From Desulfobacca acetoxidans (GTDB lineage Bacteria > Desulfobacterota > Desulfobaccia > Desulfobaccales > 0-14-0-80-60-11), in assembly GCA_022736495.1 (NCBI GenBank), contig DZCR01000056.1, positions 1-19,358 on the forward strand: a DNA stretch of 19,358 bases. The letters run 5' to 3'. Shown here one piece after another: positions 5,406-13,904 of this stretch (its first letter is position 1; the number at the start of each line of letters is the position of its first letter). The position numbers were made by a program, and so were the translations under genes. The notes under the pieces are model-generated. The model saw only the letters and a list, made by a program, of their open reading frames with translations. It did no database searches and was not told where the DNA came from.

Positions 5406-8059
5406 CTCACTATCCCCACTTGAGCCTTGCCGATACGTTGTCGGGGCACCACCAGGGTTACCTTGGTGCCCCGGCCATGCTCCGATTCCACCTGCACCCG
5501 GCCCCCTAAATAATGCAGGCGCTCCCTGATACTAAAGAGGCCAAAGCCGCTAATGCTCTTTAAACTTGGATCGCGCGGGAGGCCTTTAAGACCCACCCCA
5601 TCGTCTTCCACTTCGATGTTAACGTTGTCGTTTTCCTTTCTGATGGTTATCCGGGCATTGCGGGCCTGGGCGTGCTTGACAATATTTATCATCAATTCTC
5701 GCACCGACCGGAACAGCAGGACCTTTATTTCATCATCCATGAGGATAGGCTCCATGTCCTGTTGCACGTCCACCATGATGCCGTGCTGCGACCGGACATG
5801 CTTGGCGAACCATTCCACTGCCGCCTCAAACCCAAGTTCGTAAAGGACCGGCGTGCTCAATTCAAAGGTCAGGGAGCGGGTGTCCTGGATCATCTGCTCG
5901 ATGAGCTCCCGCACTTCACCCAGAGGCTTGGCCTGGTCCGGGGCCGTGATAGACTTTTGCAGCACCCCCAGCTTAATCTTAGAGACGGCCAGGGCTTGCC
6001 CGATATTATCGTGCAGGTCCGTGGCCAGGCGACGCCGTTCGCGTTCCTCGGTGAGGGACAGCTCGGAGGCCAGGGATTGGAGTTGCTCCTGGTAAGTGCG
6101 AATATCTTCCTCGGCTTTTTTCCGCTGGGTAATGTCCGCGACCATGGCAACGGCATACTGCGGGGCGCCGCCGGTGCTGCGCAGCAGAGACACGGTTACC
6201 TGCCCCCAAACCACCCGATTATCTTTATGCCGGTAGCGGCACTCCCGGGAGTAGGAGTCACGTTTACCCTCGCAGAGTTCTTTGAACAGCCGACCGTTTT
6301 TCAGGGCATCCTCCGGGAGAAGGAGAACCTTGAAAAATTTGCCAACCATTTCCTGTTTATCAAACCCGAGCATCTTCTGAAGAGCCGGGTTGACATCCAC
6401 GATGCAGCCCTCGGTATCCACCAGCGACATGCCGTGAGCCGCTTCTGCGAAGATCTTCCGGAAGCGATTTTCCGTTTCCCGCAAGGCCGTGATATCGCTG
6501 AACATGGCAAAAGCGCCGGCAAAACGCCCGTCTTCAAACATGGGGACCGAACTCATGATGACCGAGGCCAGGCCCCGGTTTTGACAGGTGATATCCAATT
6601 CCTGCTGCGCCACCCGGTTCTTGCGGTTCTGGGCCATGACGTCTTTTAAAAGCTTCTGATTGTCCTGATCCACCAGTTCATAGATGCTGCGGTTTTCCAG
6701 GGTCTCCTGGCCGGTAATTTCCTTCATCCTGAAGTTGACAAATTTGATAAAGCCCTGCTCATCGATAATCCAGATGCCATCGTGAGCGTTTTCCACCAGC
6801 TCGCGGTATTTCCGCTCGGATACGGCGATCTTGCGGTAGAGAATGGCATTTTCCAGGGCTATGGCGATCTGGTTGGCAAAACTGACAATAAACTCCCGGT
6901 CCCCCTCGCTGATCGTCGCCTCCTCGTGCACCCGATCCGCGATGAGCACGCCGATGACCTTGCCCCGCACCGTCAGGGGCACCAGAATAAAGGCCTTGGG
7001 TTTGAGGAATTGGATCAAGGGGTTATTCATGTTAAGTTTGCTGCGCTGCACATCTTGAATCACCACCGGAATGCCGGTCATGGCGACCCGGGCGATGATG
7101 TTATCCACTTTGGTAATGGGAATTTGGTAATTCTGTATGCGATCAAAAATTTCAGGGGCAATCCCCTCCGCACAGGTGAGGTCCAGGAACTCCCCCTTTT
7201 CATCCAGGAGGAGAATCCCGGCCCGATCCAGCTTGGCGGAATTGATGAGCAGTCGCAACGTAACCTGGAGCAGTTTGTCGAAATGAAGGACCGAGAGGGC
7301 GGCGGTACTGGTTTCCTGCAGGCAGATGAGTTGATCGATTTTTTCTTTTAATTGTATATTCAAGCGATGAATTTCATCAAACTTCTTTTTTAAAAGATCT
7401 TTGTCCCGCTCAAGTTCTTCAATAGTATAATTAAGCGCCCGCCAAGGCACCAGGAGCCTTAACAGGGCTTCTCTGAGAGAATATTTTTTCTGCCATTCAA
7501 AATGGTATTCACAATATTCATCACCGTGAAAAAAACATTTAGTTTCATACAGACTGGCTGGGGGGAGATTCCAAATAGTAGGGATGCCTGAGTAGATTCC
7601 CTTATTAAATAAACAATAATCTTCGGTGCTGGGAATTCCCTTGAACCAATGCAGACGAATAACGGCGCGGTCACCTTTTGTTTCTACTAATTCAATTCGC
7701 TTATTTTTATTAAATTTATCGTTGATAGCTTGCACTCTTTTGAGGGTGCGGCGGGGATTTTTATAGGCGAACATGATAATCCGCTGCACATAGCCCAACT
7801 TTTTTCTGGCGGCGGATTCAAACCCCATCTTAAAAGCGACTTCATTATCATTAGTTATGGTCTTGGCATTCTCGAACATCTTGGTGACCACATCACTGGA
7901 CACCCAATTATTAATCTCCATTAAAAATTCTTGCGGGTCGGCCAGGCCTTCAATTTCGGGGCCTAAACCGGTGAAAAGCCGGTTCACCTGAGTCGGCAGA
8001 TTTTCTTGAAAATATTCGATTATGGCCCGAGTATTCAGGCAACTATGGTGTTTCTCCAT
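5402..8059 (-). CDS. soluble sensor histidine kinase, V4R-like / GAF / PAS / PAS / HisKA_3 / HATPase
   Basis: About 885 residues from ATG at 8059. A GTG at 8074 in the same frame is possible, but the GAGGAG at 8079-8074 overlaps it. No transmembrane segment is visible, so it senses a cytoplasmic signal. Domains in order (numbering from the GTG): V4R-like ligand-binding domain (about 15-195) ending in the Cys-rich CFFHGDEYCEYHFEW; short coiled coil (215-250); GAF (255-415); PAS (422-532); second PAS with PAC (538-655); HisKA_3 with phosphorylated His688 (LATDLHDNIGQAL); and HATPase with N796, DDGVGL and GFGLFSIRER. This is the NarX/DegS-like class that pairs with NarL-type regulators, as here. 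The V4R-like domain may bind a small hydrophobic ligand or a metal/cofactor (inference). Upstream lies the AT-rich gap, from which it must be transcribed. Confidence 0.9.
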   Translation of the reverse strand: MEKHHSCLNTRAIIEYFQENLPTQVNRLFTGLGPEIEGLADPQEFLMEINNWVSSDVVTKMFENAKTITNDNEVAFKMGFESAARKKLGYVQRIIMFAYKNPRRTLKRVQAINDKFNKNKRIELVETKGDRAVIRLHWFKGIPSTEDYCLFNKGIYSGIPTIWNLPPASLYETKCFFHGDEYCEYHFEWQKKYSLREALLRLLVPWRALNYTIEELERDKDLLKKKFDEIHRLNIQLKEKIDQLICLQETSTAALSVLHFDKLLQVTLRLLINSAKLDRAGILLLDEKGEFLDLTCAEGIAPEIFDRIQNYQIPITKVDNIIARVAMTGIPVVIQDVQRSKLNMNNPLIQFLKPKAFILVPLTVRGKVIGVLIADRVHEEATISEGDREFIVSFANQIAIALENAILYRKIAVSERKYRELVENAHDGIWIIDEQGFIKFVNFRMKEITGQETLENRSIYELVDQDNQKLLKDVMAQNRKNRVAQQELDITCQNRGLASVIMSSVPMFEDGRFAGAFAMFSDITALRETENRFRKIFAEAAHGMSLVDTEGCIVDVNPALQKMLGFDKQEMVGKFFKVLLLPEDALKNGRLFKELCEGKRDSYSRECRYRHKDNRVVWGQVTVSLLRSTGGAPQYAVAMVADITQRKKAEEDIRTYQEQLQSLASELSLTEERERRRLATDLHDNIGQALAVSKIKLGVLQKSITAPDQAKPLGEVRELIEQMIQDTRSLTFELSTPVLYELGFEAAVEWFAKHVRSQHGIMVDVQQDMEPILMDDEIKVLLFRSVRELMINIVKHAQARNARITIRKENDNVNIEVEDDGVGLKGLPRDPSLKSISGFGLFSIRERLHYLGGRVQVESEHGRGTKVTLVVPRQRIGKAQVGIVR

Positions 8060-8652
8060 CGACTCTAGCTGCACTCCTCATGGCGAAAACAGTCAAGTAA
8101 CTAATGTTAGGTTCATGGCAGGGTGCCATTATGACGCCCACAAGGCCACGATAAATCAGACGCCAGCGCATAAACCGACGGTTTGCCCGCCCATTGGCCT
8201 GCCCCCGTAACAGTTCCCAACAACTTCATTATAAACTAAAGTTGCAATTAACGTTAAACTGGAATTATCCTGCCAAAGAAAACGCGCCGATCCTCCCGGC
8301 GGCCTGCCTTCGCCGTCCCGGAAGAAGCTGACCGGAGATCAGGAATTATAGACTTGATTAATATTACTTTTGAATTGAGCTTTGATCTTTGCCTCCTGTA
8401 GGCATCATAGAAAACTTGCGGTAAAAGTCAATTGCCTTTATTTTACAAGTGATTCTGCCGCTTACCCGAACAACCCAAGGTTTTCCTTCGGCCTGAGACG
8501 AATTATCCGGTCCGGCAGCCTTTGCCCTCGCAGCAATCTTGACCATTATGGCACAAAGCGTGACGAGCCACTCATAATTCGGACTAATAAAGGAAAAATT
8601 ACTTTATTCCGAATTCTAATTTAATTATCGTCATGTGGAGAAATTACTTTAA

Positions 8653-8814
8653 ATCGGCCAGGTTTTTCCAAATCGTCCCGCTTCCGCCAGGGAAGAAAAT
8701 TGGGATGAGAAACTTAAAGAACTAAATCCGTTACAGACACCAACATCTCTGGCAAGATTGCGTATTTTAAGGCATAGGCTGAATGCAGAGAATAGGGGAT
8801 TTCCAATAAGTTAA
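8653..8814 (+). pseudogene. possible remnant of an unidentified gene (C-terminal end)
   Basis: From 8653 a frame runs 53 codons to TAA at 8812-8814 with charged, helix-like content (ENWDEKLKELNPLQTPTSLA then RLRILRHRLNAENRGF). It has no start codon, is cut off upstream by TAA at 8650-8652, and the same frame again looks plausible just before that stop (HVEKLL). No family was recognised. It may be chance. Confidence 0.25.
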
Positions 8815-9119
8815 ACTCAGGAAAACGGCGTTCACGATGACAGCATGTGAGATATCCTTTAGGACCTCGCGTACTTAGGTTTAGCACAAATCACATGATT
8901 ACCCAAACAATATTTTTTCTATACTATTTTTAGCTAAACTTAATTTTAATTTTATTAGAAGATGTGTGATGATAAGGGTATGCGACCTCCGCTGATCATA
9001 ATTAACCTCCTTATTCTACTGGCTATTTACATACAGGCTGTCCATGGCTTCCAGCACGCCTTCTTTTTTTCTCAGAAATCTAAGGTTTTTCGGAACCCCA
9101 AATTAGGGAAATCCTCCAG

Positions 9120-9144
9120 GAAAATCAGGAAAATCCTGATTTTC
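9120..9144. promoter_or_regulatory. perfect 10-bp hairpin upstream of the acyltransferase gene
   Basis: GAAAATCAGG and CCTGATTTTC flank AAAAT, 63 bases before the acyltransferase ATG. The right arm ends in TTTTC followed by TTCACT, so on the plus strand it resembles a weak terminator or a leader attenuator. It could also be an operator. Confidence 0.4.
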
Positions 9145-9207
9145 TTCACTAGATAATGATAATATTTTAGTAGATTTTCTCTATTAAATTTTTAAGGAGT
9201 AAAAAAA

Positions 9208-10197
9208 ATGTTTTTTCAAATGCATCTCCCCAAAATTTCCCTGAGCAAGTTCTTACAAATGAAATTTAACAGTTGGCTGTTCCGTCTCCTCCCCTTCTCC
9301 GTCTCCCGCGGCTATATCATGTTTCTGGGAAGGCTTTACTATCTCTTGAACTGGTCGGAAAAAGTCCTGATCAACCAGACCTTCCGCTATGTTTTTCGCA
9401 GAAAATTTGCCGCCGCCGTTCTCAACCGGAAACTCAAAGGGGCCTTTCGCGGCATTTTCGACCATTACCATGAAAAGCTGTTTGTGGGCTATTCCCATTT
9501 TCCACGGCTGTGTGAGTTCTTGAAAACCAAAGTCAAGTTTGCCGGCACCGAGAAACTTCAGGAGGCTTTGCAGGAGGGCAAGGGAGTCATCCTGGTCACC
9601 GGCCACTTCGGGGCCGTGGAGTTCCTACCCGGCGCCCTGGCCCTGAACGGTTATCCCACCTCCATGATCTGCCGCTTTCAAACCACGCGCTTGCGGGAAT
9701 CCATGGGAAAGCGGGCCGCTGACGTGGGGCTGGAACTCATTGACGCCGACGAGGGCAACATCATTTTGAGCGCCATGAAGGCCCTCAAGCAAGGCCGGAT
9801 TCTCATTACCGAGTGTGACGAATTCGATGAATGGCGGCCCGACCCCCGCCGAAGCGGTGAATTTCTCAACTGCCGGCTGCCTTCGGATCGGACCCTGGAT
9901 CTGTTGCAGAAACGTTCGGGAGCCAGCGTTGTGACGGCTTTGATGAAACGGGATGGCAAAAAAAACTATACCTGCAACCTGACCGCAGTGGGCAATGGCG
10001 CCTTCCCCTCCCAGATGTCTTGGAGCGAGCGCTGCCTGAGCGTGCTGGAAGACACGGTTGAGGGTCATCCGGAGCAATGGTATCAATGGAAGAAGTTTGG
10101 TAAACTGATCAAATCTCAAGTTGAGGTCAAGCATGGTAATCAAGAAACTGGATATCTGGCACCTGAAATTGGGTTTTCAATCCCCGATCAAGCATAA
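9208..10197 (+). CDS. LpxL/HtrB-type lysophospholipid acyltransferase family protein
   Basis: 329 residues, close to the usual 290-330 of this membrane-associated family that transfers fatty acyl groups onto lipid A precursors or related glycolipids. The catalytic HX4E is in VILVTGHFGAVEFLPGALAL (H133, E138). The N-terminal segment (WLFRLLPFSVSRGYIMFLGRLYYLL) is the usual hydrophobic anchor region. DADEGNIILSAMKALKQGRI and ILITECDEFDEW fill the place of the later family blocks. Start: ATG with AAGGAG upstream. The 3' end overlaps the enolase-superfamily gene by 65 nt in another frame, so the two are co-transcribed. The lipid acceptor is unknown; the linked enzyme hints at a non-standard acyl product (inference). 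Confidence 0.85.
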   Translation: MFFQMHLPKISLSKFLQMKFNSWLFRLLPFSVSRGYIMFLGRLYYLLNWSEKVLINQTFRYVFRRKFAAAVLNRKLKGAFRGIFDHYHEKLFVGYSHFPRLCEFLKTKVKFAGTEKLQEALQEGKGVILVTGHFGAVEFLPGALALNGYPTSMICRFQTTRLRESMGKRAADVGLELIDADEGNIILSAMKALKQGRILITECDEFDEWRPDPRRSGEFLNCRLPSDRTLDLLQKRSGASVVTALMKRDGKKNYTCNLTAVGNGAFPSQMSWSERCLSVLEDTVEGHPEQWYQWKKFGKLIKSQVEVKHGNQETGYLAPEIGFSIPDQA

Positions 10198-11269
10198 TCT
10201 GGCGACGTATATGGGCTCTGACAACCTCGTCCTCAGAGTGACCACGGCTGATACCGTCACCGGATACGGCGAGGGCGTCCCCCGGACCTTCGTCACCGGC
10301 GAGGTGTTGGGCGATAGCCTCTTCTACCTTCGAAAGGTTCTGGTTCCGGAACTTTTGGCCAGGCAGTTTCATTCCCCCCAGGCGCTAACCGTCGGCCTGG
10401 AGGCCCTCTATCAACAGACGCAGGCCCAGCGCTACCCGGGAGCCTTCTGTGCCCTGGAAATGGCCCTGCTGGATGCCGCCGGACGAACCTGGGAGGTGCC
10501 GGTGAGGGATCTGATCGGCCCCAAACTGAGGGAGAGTGTGGTGTACAGCGCCGTCATTCCCATGATGTCCCCGGAGCACATGATCCCGATATTCCATCTG
10601 TTCAAGATGGGTCACATGCGGTTTGTGAAACTCAAGGTGGGGACCGATACCGACCTGGAGGCCCTGAGATTGGTTCGGGAACACCTGGGCTCTGAAGTCG
10701 ATGTCCGGGTAGACGCGAATTCGGCCTGGAGTCCCTCCGAGGCCATTGACCGGCTCAAGGAGATGGAGCCCTACCGGATCAGCGCCGTGGAACAGCCGGT
10801 GGCCAAAACCGACTTTGCCGGTTTGAAACAGGTACGCGAGGCGGTGCGGATTCCGGTAATCGCAGATGAATCTTTGTGCACTGAAGAGGATGCTCGCCGT
10901 TTGATCGAGCTGCAGGCCTGTCAGATCTTTAACATCCGCCTGTCCAAGTGTGGCGGTCTGGGAGCCGCCGCCAGGATCGGACGGCTGGCTGAGAAGGCCG
11001 GCATTTTATGCCAGGTCGGTTGTCATGTGGGAGAAAGCAGCATTCTGTCGGCCGCAGGCCGGCATTTCGCCTTAACCGTCCCCCGCCTGTCCCACGTGGA
11101 GGGATCATTTTCCCCCTACCTGCTGGTCAAAGATGTAGTAGCCCAGCCGGTGGTCTTTAATGACGGCGGCATGGCTTACGAACTCCCCGGCCCTGGTCTG
11201 GGGATTGAAGTCCGGCAAGACGCTCTGGATGAGCTGGCCGTCTCCCATCACGTGGAGACCGTCCATTAA
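10133..11269 (+). CDS. enolase-superfamily enzyme, muconate cycloisomerase / dipeptide epimerase-like
   Basis: 378 residues from ATG at 10133 (GAGG six bases upstream). An N-terminal capping domain (1-130, with GYGEGVPRTFVTGE) precedes a barrel carrying the muconate-lactonising subgroup residues: KLK (K166, K168), metal ligands D194 (VRVDAN), E220 (AVEQP) and D245 (VIADES), and the opposite base K272 (RLSKCGG). All catalytic residues are present, so it should be active. Such enzymes abstract a proton alpha to a carboxylate; known members are cycloisomerases, o-succinylbenzoate synthases, N-acylamino-acid racemases and L-Ala-D/L-Glu-type epimerases. The exact substrate cannot be read from the sequence. 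Its start lies inside the acyltransferase gene, which argues for one pathway or at least one transcript. Confidence 0.88.
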   Translation: MVIKKLDIWHLKLGFQSPIKHNLATYMGSDNLVLRVTTADTVTGYGEGVPRTFVTGEVLGDSLFYLRKVLVPELLARQFHSPQALTVGLEALYQQTQAQRYPGAFCALEMALLDAAGRTWEVPVRDLIGPKLRESVVYSAVIPMMSPEHMIPIFHLFKMGHMRFVKLKVGTDTDLEALRLVREHLGSEVDVRVDANSAWSPSEAIDRLKEMEPYRISAVEQPVAKTDFAGLKQVREAVRIPVIADESLCTEEDARRLIELQACQIFNIRLSKCGGLGAAARIGRLAEKAGILCQVGCHVGESSILSAAGRHFALTVPRLSHVEGSFSPYLLVKDVVAQPVVFNDGGMAYELPGPGLGIEVRQDALDELAVSHHVETVH

Positions 11270-11273
11270 ATAT

Positions 11274-11309
11274 GGGGAGAGCAAGCCTATGGATCGGGCT
11301 GCTCTCCCC
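11274..11309. terminator. strong hairpin between convergent genes
   Basis: GGGGAGAGC, a bulged A and AGCC pair with GGCT and GCTCTCCCC across a 9-base loop, five bases after the enolase-type stop codon and 35 bases before the FadL-type stop. No T-run follows on either strand, so it may block exonucleases or terminate with factor help in both directions. Confidence 0.55.
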
Positions 11310-11344
11310 TCCCCTCCCAATCCTTCCCGATCCTACCCCCCTCG

Positions 11345-12667
11345 TTAAAATTGAAAGGCGCAGCTGAGTCCCAGGGAGTGGACATTACTGGTGTAGTTGC
11401 CGTTGGCTTGCAAGGGGGCCGGAACCCCGTTGACCGGAATGCTGTTGTTCTTGGTGCGGCTCTCGGACAGAATGAAGTTATAGGCAAATCCCAGGGTGAA
11501 CCGCTTTAAGACCTTAAGATCCGAGCCCACGGTAAAGATATGGCGATTAGCGTCGGGCACCTGGGGATCGAAGCCGGAGTCGGGCACCGGGGTCAGATCA
11601 TAGATATATCCGGCCCGGACCTTCATACCCTCCCTGATTTCATAGTTGGCCCCGAACCGGAAGGCCCAGGAATCATTCCAGTTCTTAGGGATAGTAACGG
11701 TGTCGGTCAGGACGCCGTTTACCCGAATCGGCGCTTGCAGATTGGTTTTAAACTTGGAGTAGGAAGACCAGCCCGTCCAGGTGGCGTCAAATTCAAAGGT
11801 AAAGGGTTTTACCCGGCTATAAGCGACTCCCACGGTTAAAGAGGCCGGAAAGGTGAGGCCGGCGGAACCCGCTATCGGTGAGGTGGCCGGGAAAGGCGAC
11901 GGCAAGGTAGTAGTGAGGTCGCCTTTGAAATTGACCGAGATTTTACTCCGGTAGGCGGCCCCCAGCTTCACCCCCGACAGAGGTTCGTACAGCACTCCGA
12001 AGTTGTAGCCCGTGCCGCTGCCATCACCCGTCAGGTTGCTTTCGCCGTCAGGGAAGGTCACACCCCCGACAACCACCGGAATCTTGCGTTTCAGTTGGAC
12101 CCTGGACCACAGAAAATCAACCCCGCCTGCAATGGACAAGTTGTCCAGAACCTTCACGGAAATGGTGGGGTTGAGGTTATAGGTTTTCAGGTCGGAATAG
12201 GTGGTCAGATAGCGGCCCGCCCAGGTCGGCGGCCAGACGGTCCCCAGCCCGAAAGGAGAAAAAAAGCCGATGCCCAGGGCTACCCGGTCATGGACGGGAA
12301 TGGCGATATACGTCGTCAAACTCCTATAGAGACGATGATTGGTCTGGGAGTCCTCGCCGCCGCCGCTGAAGTTGCGATCCGGGTAATTCAGGAACGATCC
12401 TACGTACACCTGGGCCCGCTTCAGTTGATTGAGGCCGGCAGGATTATAAAAGATGGCTGAGGCGTCACTGGCATCGGCCACAAAGGCGTTGCCCTGCCCC
12501 ATGGCCGCAGTCCCCTGCTGAACCAAGGCAAATCCGGCCCCATGGGCCGTCGCAGGGCACCAGCACAACACCGGCATTATGGCCACTACGAGCCAAACAA
12601 AACCATGGCCCTGGCAGAATAATTTACAGAGAACAGGAATTAGTAGCGTTCGCATGGAGGTAGGCAT
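11345..12667 (-). CDS. FadL/OmpP1/TodX-family outer-membrane channel
   Basis: 440 residues from ATG at 12667 (GAGG five bases upstream); a TTG at 12694 in frame is less likely. A long signal peptide (hydrophobic core FVWLVVAIMPVLCW, likely cleavage near ATAHG) is followed by the diagnostic FadL N-terminus: GAGFALVQQGTAAMGQGNAF, then VADASDASAIFYNPAGL, which forms the channel plug. The rest alternates like beta strands and ends in the terminal Phe expected of a 14-strand barrel (LGLSCAFQF). Members let long-chain fatty acids, aromatic hydrocarbons or other hydrophobic compounds cross the outer membrane. Substrate here is unknown. It stands alone, convergent with the enolase-type gene. The AT-rich leader up to 12840 probably holds its promoter, but I found no clear boxes. 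Confidence 0.93.
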   Translation of the reverse strand: MPTSMRTLLIPVLCKLFCQGHGFVWLVVAIMPVLCWCPATAHGAGFALVQQGTAAMGQGNAFVADASDASAIFYNPAGLNQLKRAQVYVGSFLNYPDRNFSGGGEDSQTNHRLYRSLTTYIAIPVHDRVALGIGFFSPFGLGTVWPPTWAGRYLTTYSDLKTYNLNPTISVKVLDNLSIAGGVDFLWSRVQLKRKIPVVVGGVTFPDGESNLTGDGSGTGYNFGVLYEPLSGVKLGAAYRSKISVNFKGDLTTTLPSPFPATSPIAGSAGLTFPASLTVGVAYSRVKPFTFEFDATWTGWSSYSKFKTNLQAPIRVNGVLTDTVTIPKNWNDSWAFRFGANYEIREGMKVRAGYIYDLTPVPDSGFDPQVPDANRHIFTVGSDLKVLKRFTLGFAYNFILSESRTKNNSIPVNGVPAPLQANGNYTSNVHSLGLSCAFQF

Positions 12668-13369
12668 ATTGGCCTCAGAGAAATAATCAAACAATATAAA
12701 TAGTATTTTAAAAAAATATCTTCCCTTTATCGGTTATGCTGCTCGCCTTTTTTGAGACTTGTTATTTTATGGAGGACAACTTCTTAAAGTTGATTCTACT
12801 ATTAAAGGGAAATAACTAATTAGTCAAATAATTTTTGCCCATGGCCTTGACCAAATCCATAATGAGGTAAAATAAGAACGGCCTCAAGCGGCGGTACGGT
12901 TGCCGTCACAGCCGAGTGGCGGGGGCTCGGGCCAGGGTTCCAAATTATCCGCTGGCAACCAGGGGCGACCTCCGGTGTCTGGGTCCTCATGGCTGCACCT
13001 GCCTTGGGTTGATTTTCTGCTTGGGCCGGAGTATTGTAAAATAGGGTAGTAATCACTCTCCCGCTCAAGGGCTTCAGCATTATGACAAACCTGGCGAATC
13101 TTCGGATCATGCCTCTCCAGGACCAGTGCCGGGTGCGTTTAAAATCGCTCAGGAAAGCCGGGGAGATCGGAGCGGATGCCCTCATTATGTGCCGGCCGGG
13201 GGGGGACCAGGGTCTTCCCGGGTTGCCTCCCTCTGCTCAGACGCAAGCCGTGGCCATCAAGTATAAGTTGACCCACAAGCCGGGTTAAGGAAATAATCCC
13301 CCAGCCTCAGCGACCTGGTTTGCCATAATGGCTGCATGCTCGGGCTCAGACAAGGAGAGCTTACAATCT
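12668..13369. other. 0.7-kb intergenic interval between fadL-like and hydrogenase protease genes
   Basis: Positions 12668-12840 are AT-rich and presumably carry the fadL-like promoter on the minus strand. The remainder is G+C-rich and holds a broken minus-strand frame (12884-13276). No tRNA, riboswitch or IS end was recognised. Confidence 0.6.
12884..13276 (-). pseudogene. possible broken gene of unknown family
   Basis: One minus-strand frame from GTG at 13276 to TGA at 12886-12884 (131 codons with stop) reads like a protein but is interrupted by TAA at 13141-13139 (codon 46). Before it: GQLILDGHGLRLSRGRQPGK, then AHNEGIRSDLPGFPERF. After it: HPALVLERHDPKIRQVCHNA, then EALERESDYYPILQYSG and a proline-rich end (LEPWPEPPPLGCDG). 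The composition of both halves is more protein-like than the longer uninterrupted frame that overlaps it (12820-13185). I do not recognise the family. The minus-strand orientation places it upstream of the fadL-like gene. Confidence 0.35.
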
Positions 13370-13867
13370 ATGATATCTGAATTATTTAAGAAATCAGTCT
13401 TGATCTTCGGCTGCGGCAATATCCTCTGGGGAGACGACGGCTTCGGGCCCGCGGTTATTGCCAGGCTCAAGGAGCATTACCAGCTTCCCGAAGACGTTTT
13501 GGCCCTGGATGTGGGGACCAGCATCCGGGATATCCTGTTTGACCTGGTTTTGAGCGACAAAAAGCCCCAGAAGATTTTTATCATTGATGCGGTGGAATAC
13601 CCCGACCGGAAGCCGGGAGAGGTCTTTGAAATCCCGGTGGCAGGCATTCCGGATAAAAAGACCTCCGACTTCTCCCTCCACCAATTTCCCACGGTCAACA
13701 TGCTCCAGGAACTTAAGGAGCATAGCCCCATAGAGGTGAAGATCCTCGTGGCCCAGGTCGAATCTATGCCGGATAAAGTGACCCCGAGCTTGTCAGCGGT
13801 CATGGTTGAGGCGGTGGAGACCGCCTGCCAACGTCTCCTGGCGGAGCTTAAGCCAGGGACGATGTAA
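13370..13867 (+). CDS. [NiFe]-hydrogenase maturation protease (HycI/FrhD-like)
   Basis: 165 residues from ATG at 13370, which places the first strand at SVLIFGCGNILWGDDGFGP as in the family; an upstream ATG at 13328 would add 14 unlikely residues. These endopeptidases clip the C-terminal tail of the hydrogenase large subunit after nickel insertion. The three nickel-sensing residues of HybD (E16, D62, H93) correspond to D23 (GDDGFG), D73 (IIDAVEYPD) and H104 (FSLHQFP). The GCGNILWGDDGFGP wording and the DFSLHQFP segment resemble proteases of group 3 (F420- or methyl-viologen-type) hydrogenases, but this subgroup call is inference. GGAG lies 12 bases upstream. It converges on hypA; no hydrogenase genes are within the window. 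Confidence 0.88.
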   Translation: MISELFKKSVLIFGCGNILWGDDGFGPAVIARLKEHYQLPEDVLALDVGTSIRDILFDLVLSDKKPQKIFIIDAVEYPDRKPGEVFEIPVAGIPDKKTSDFSLHQFPTVNMLQELKEHSPIEVKILVAQVESMPDKVTPSLSAVMVEAVETACQRLLAELKPGTM

Positions 13868-13904
13868 TCCGGCGCCCCGATTTAACCCGAAACCGCGCAT
13901 GGTC

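Larger units (their letters stand above)
8060..9207. other. 1.1-kb AT-rich interval without a convincing intact gene
   Basis: The interval separates the divergent histidine kinase and acyltransferase genes and is visibly richer in A and T than either, above all at 8340-8650 and 8880-9207. It contains a small hairpin (ATGGCA-GGG-TGCCAT at 8114-8128), the palindrome TTAACGTTAA (8248-8257), a coding-like frame that may be a gene remnant (8653-8814), and a 10-bp hairpin (9120-9144). Short open frames at 8382-8624 and 8962-9156 lack ribosome sites and family motifs. I saw no tRNA, IS end or CRISPR repeat. Confidence 0.6.

Noticed and set aside
5672..6649. 325-codon plus-strand frame antisense to the histidine kinase
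   Set aside because: The opposite strand encodes PAS, HisKA_3 and HATPase motifs, so this is a shadow.
8364..8624. Opposed open frames of 60 and 80 codons
   Set aside because: Neither has a start signal or recognisable domain; likely chance.
8962..9156. 64-codon plus-strand frame with a hydrophobic N-terminus
   Set aside because: No ribosome site, very AT-driven composition (runs of F, K and I), and it covers the hairpin at 9120-9144.
12841..13020. G+C-rich structured stretch resembling a cobalamin riboswitch
   Set aside because: The conserved box order (GCCACTG and the AGTCAGGAGAC-type element) is absent on both strands.
12820..13185. 121-codon open frame on the minus strand
   Set aside because: No family motif, uneven composition and no ribosome site. 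A different, interrupted frame over the same DNA looks more protein-like.
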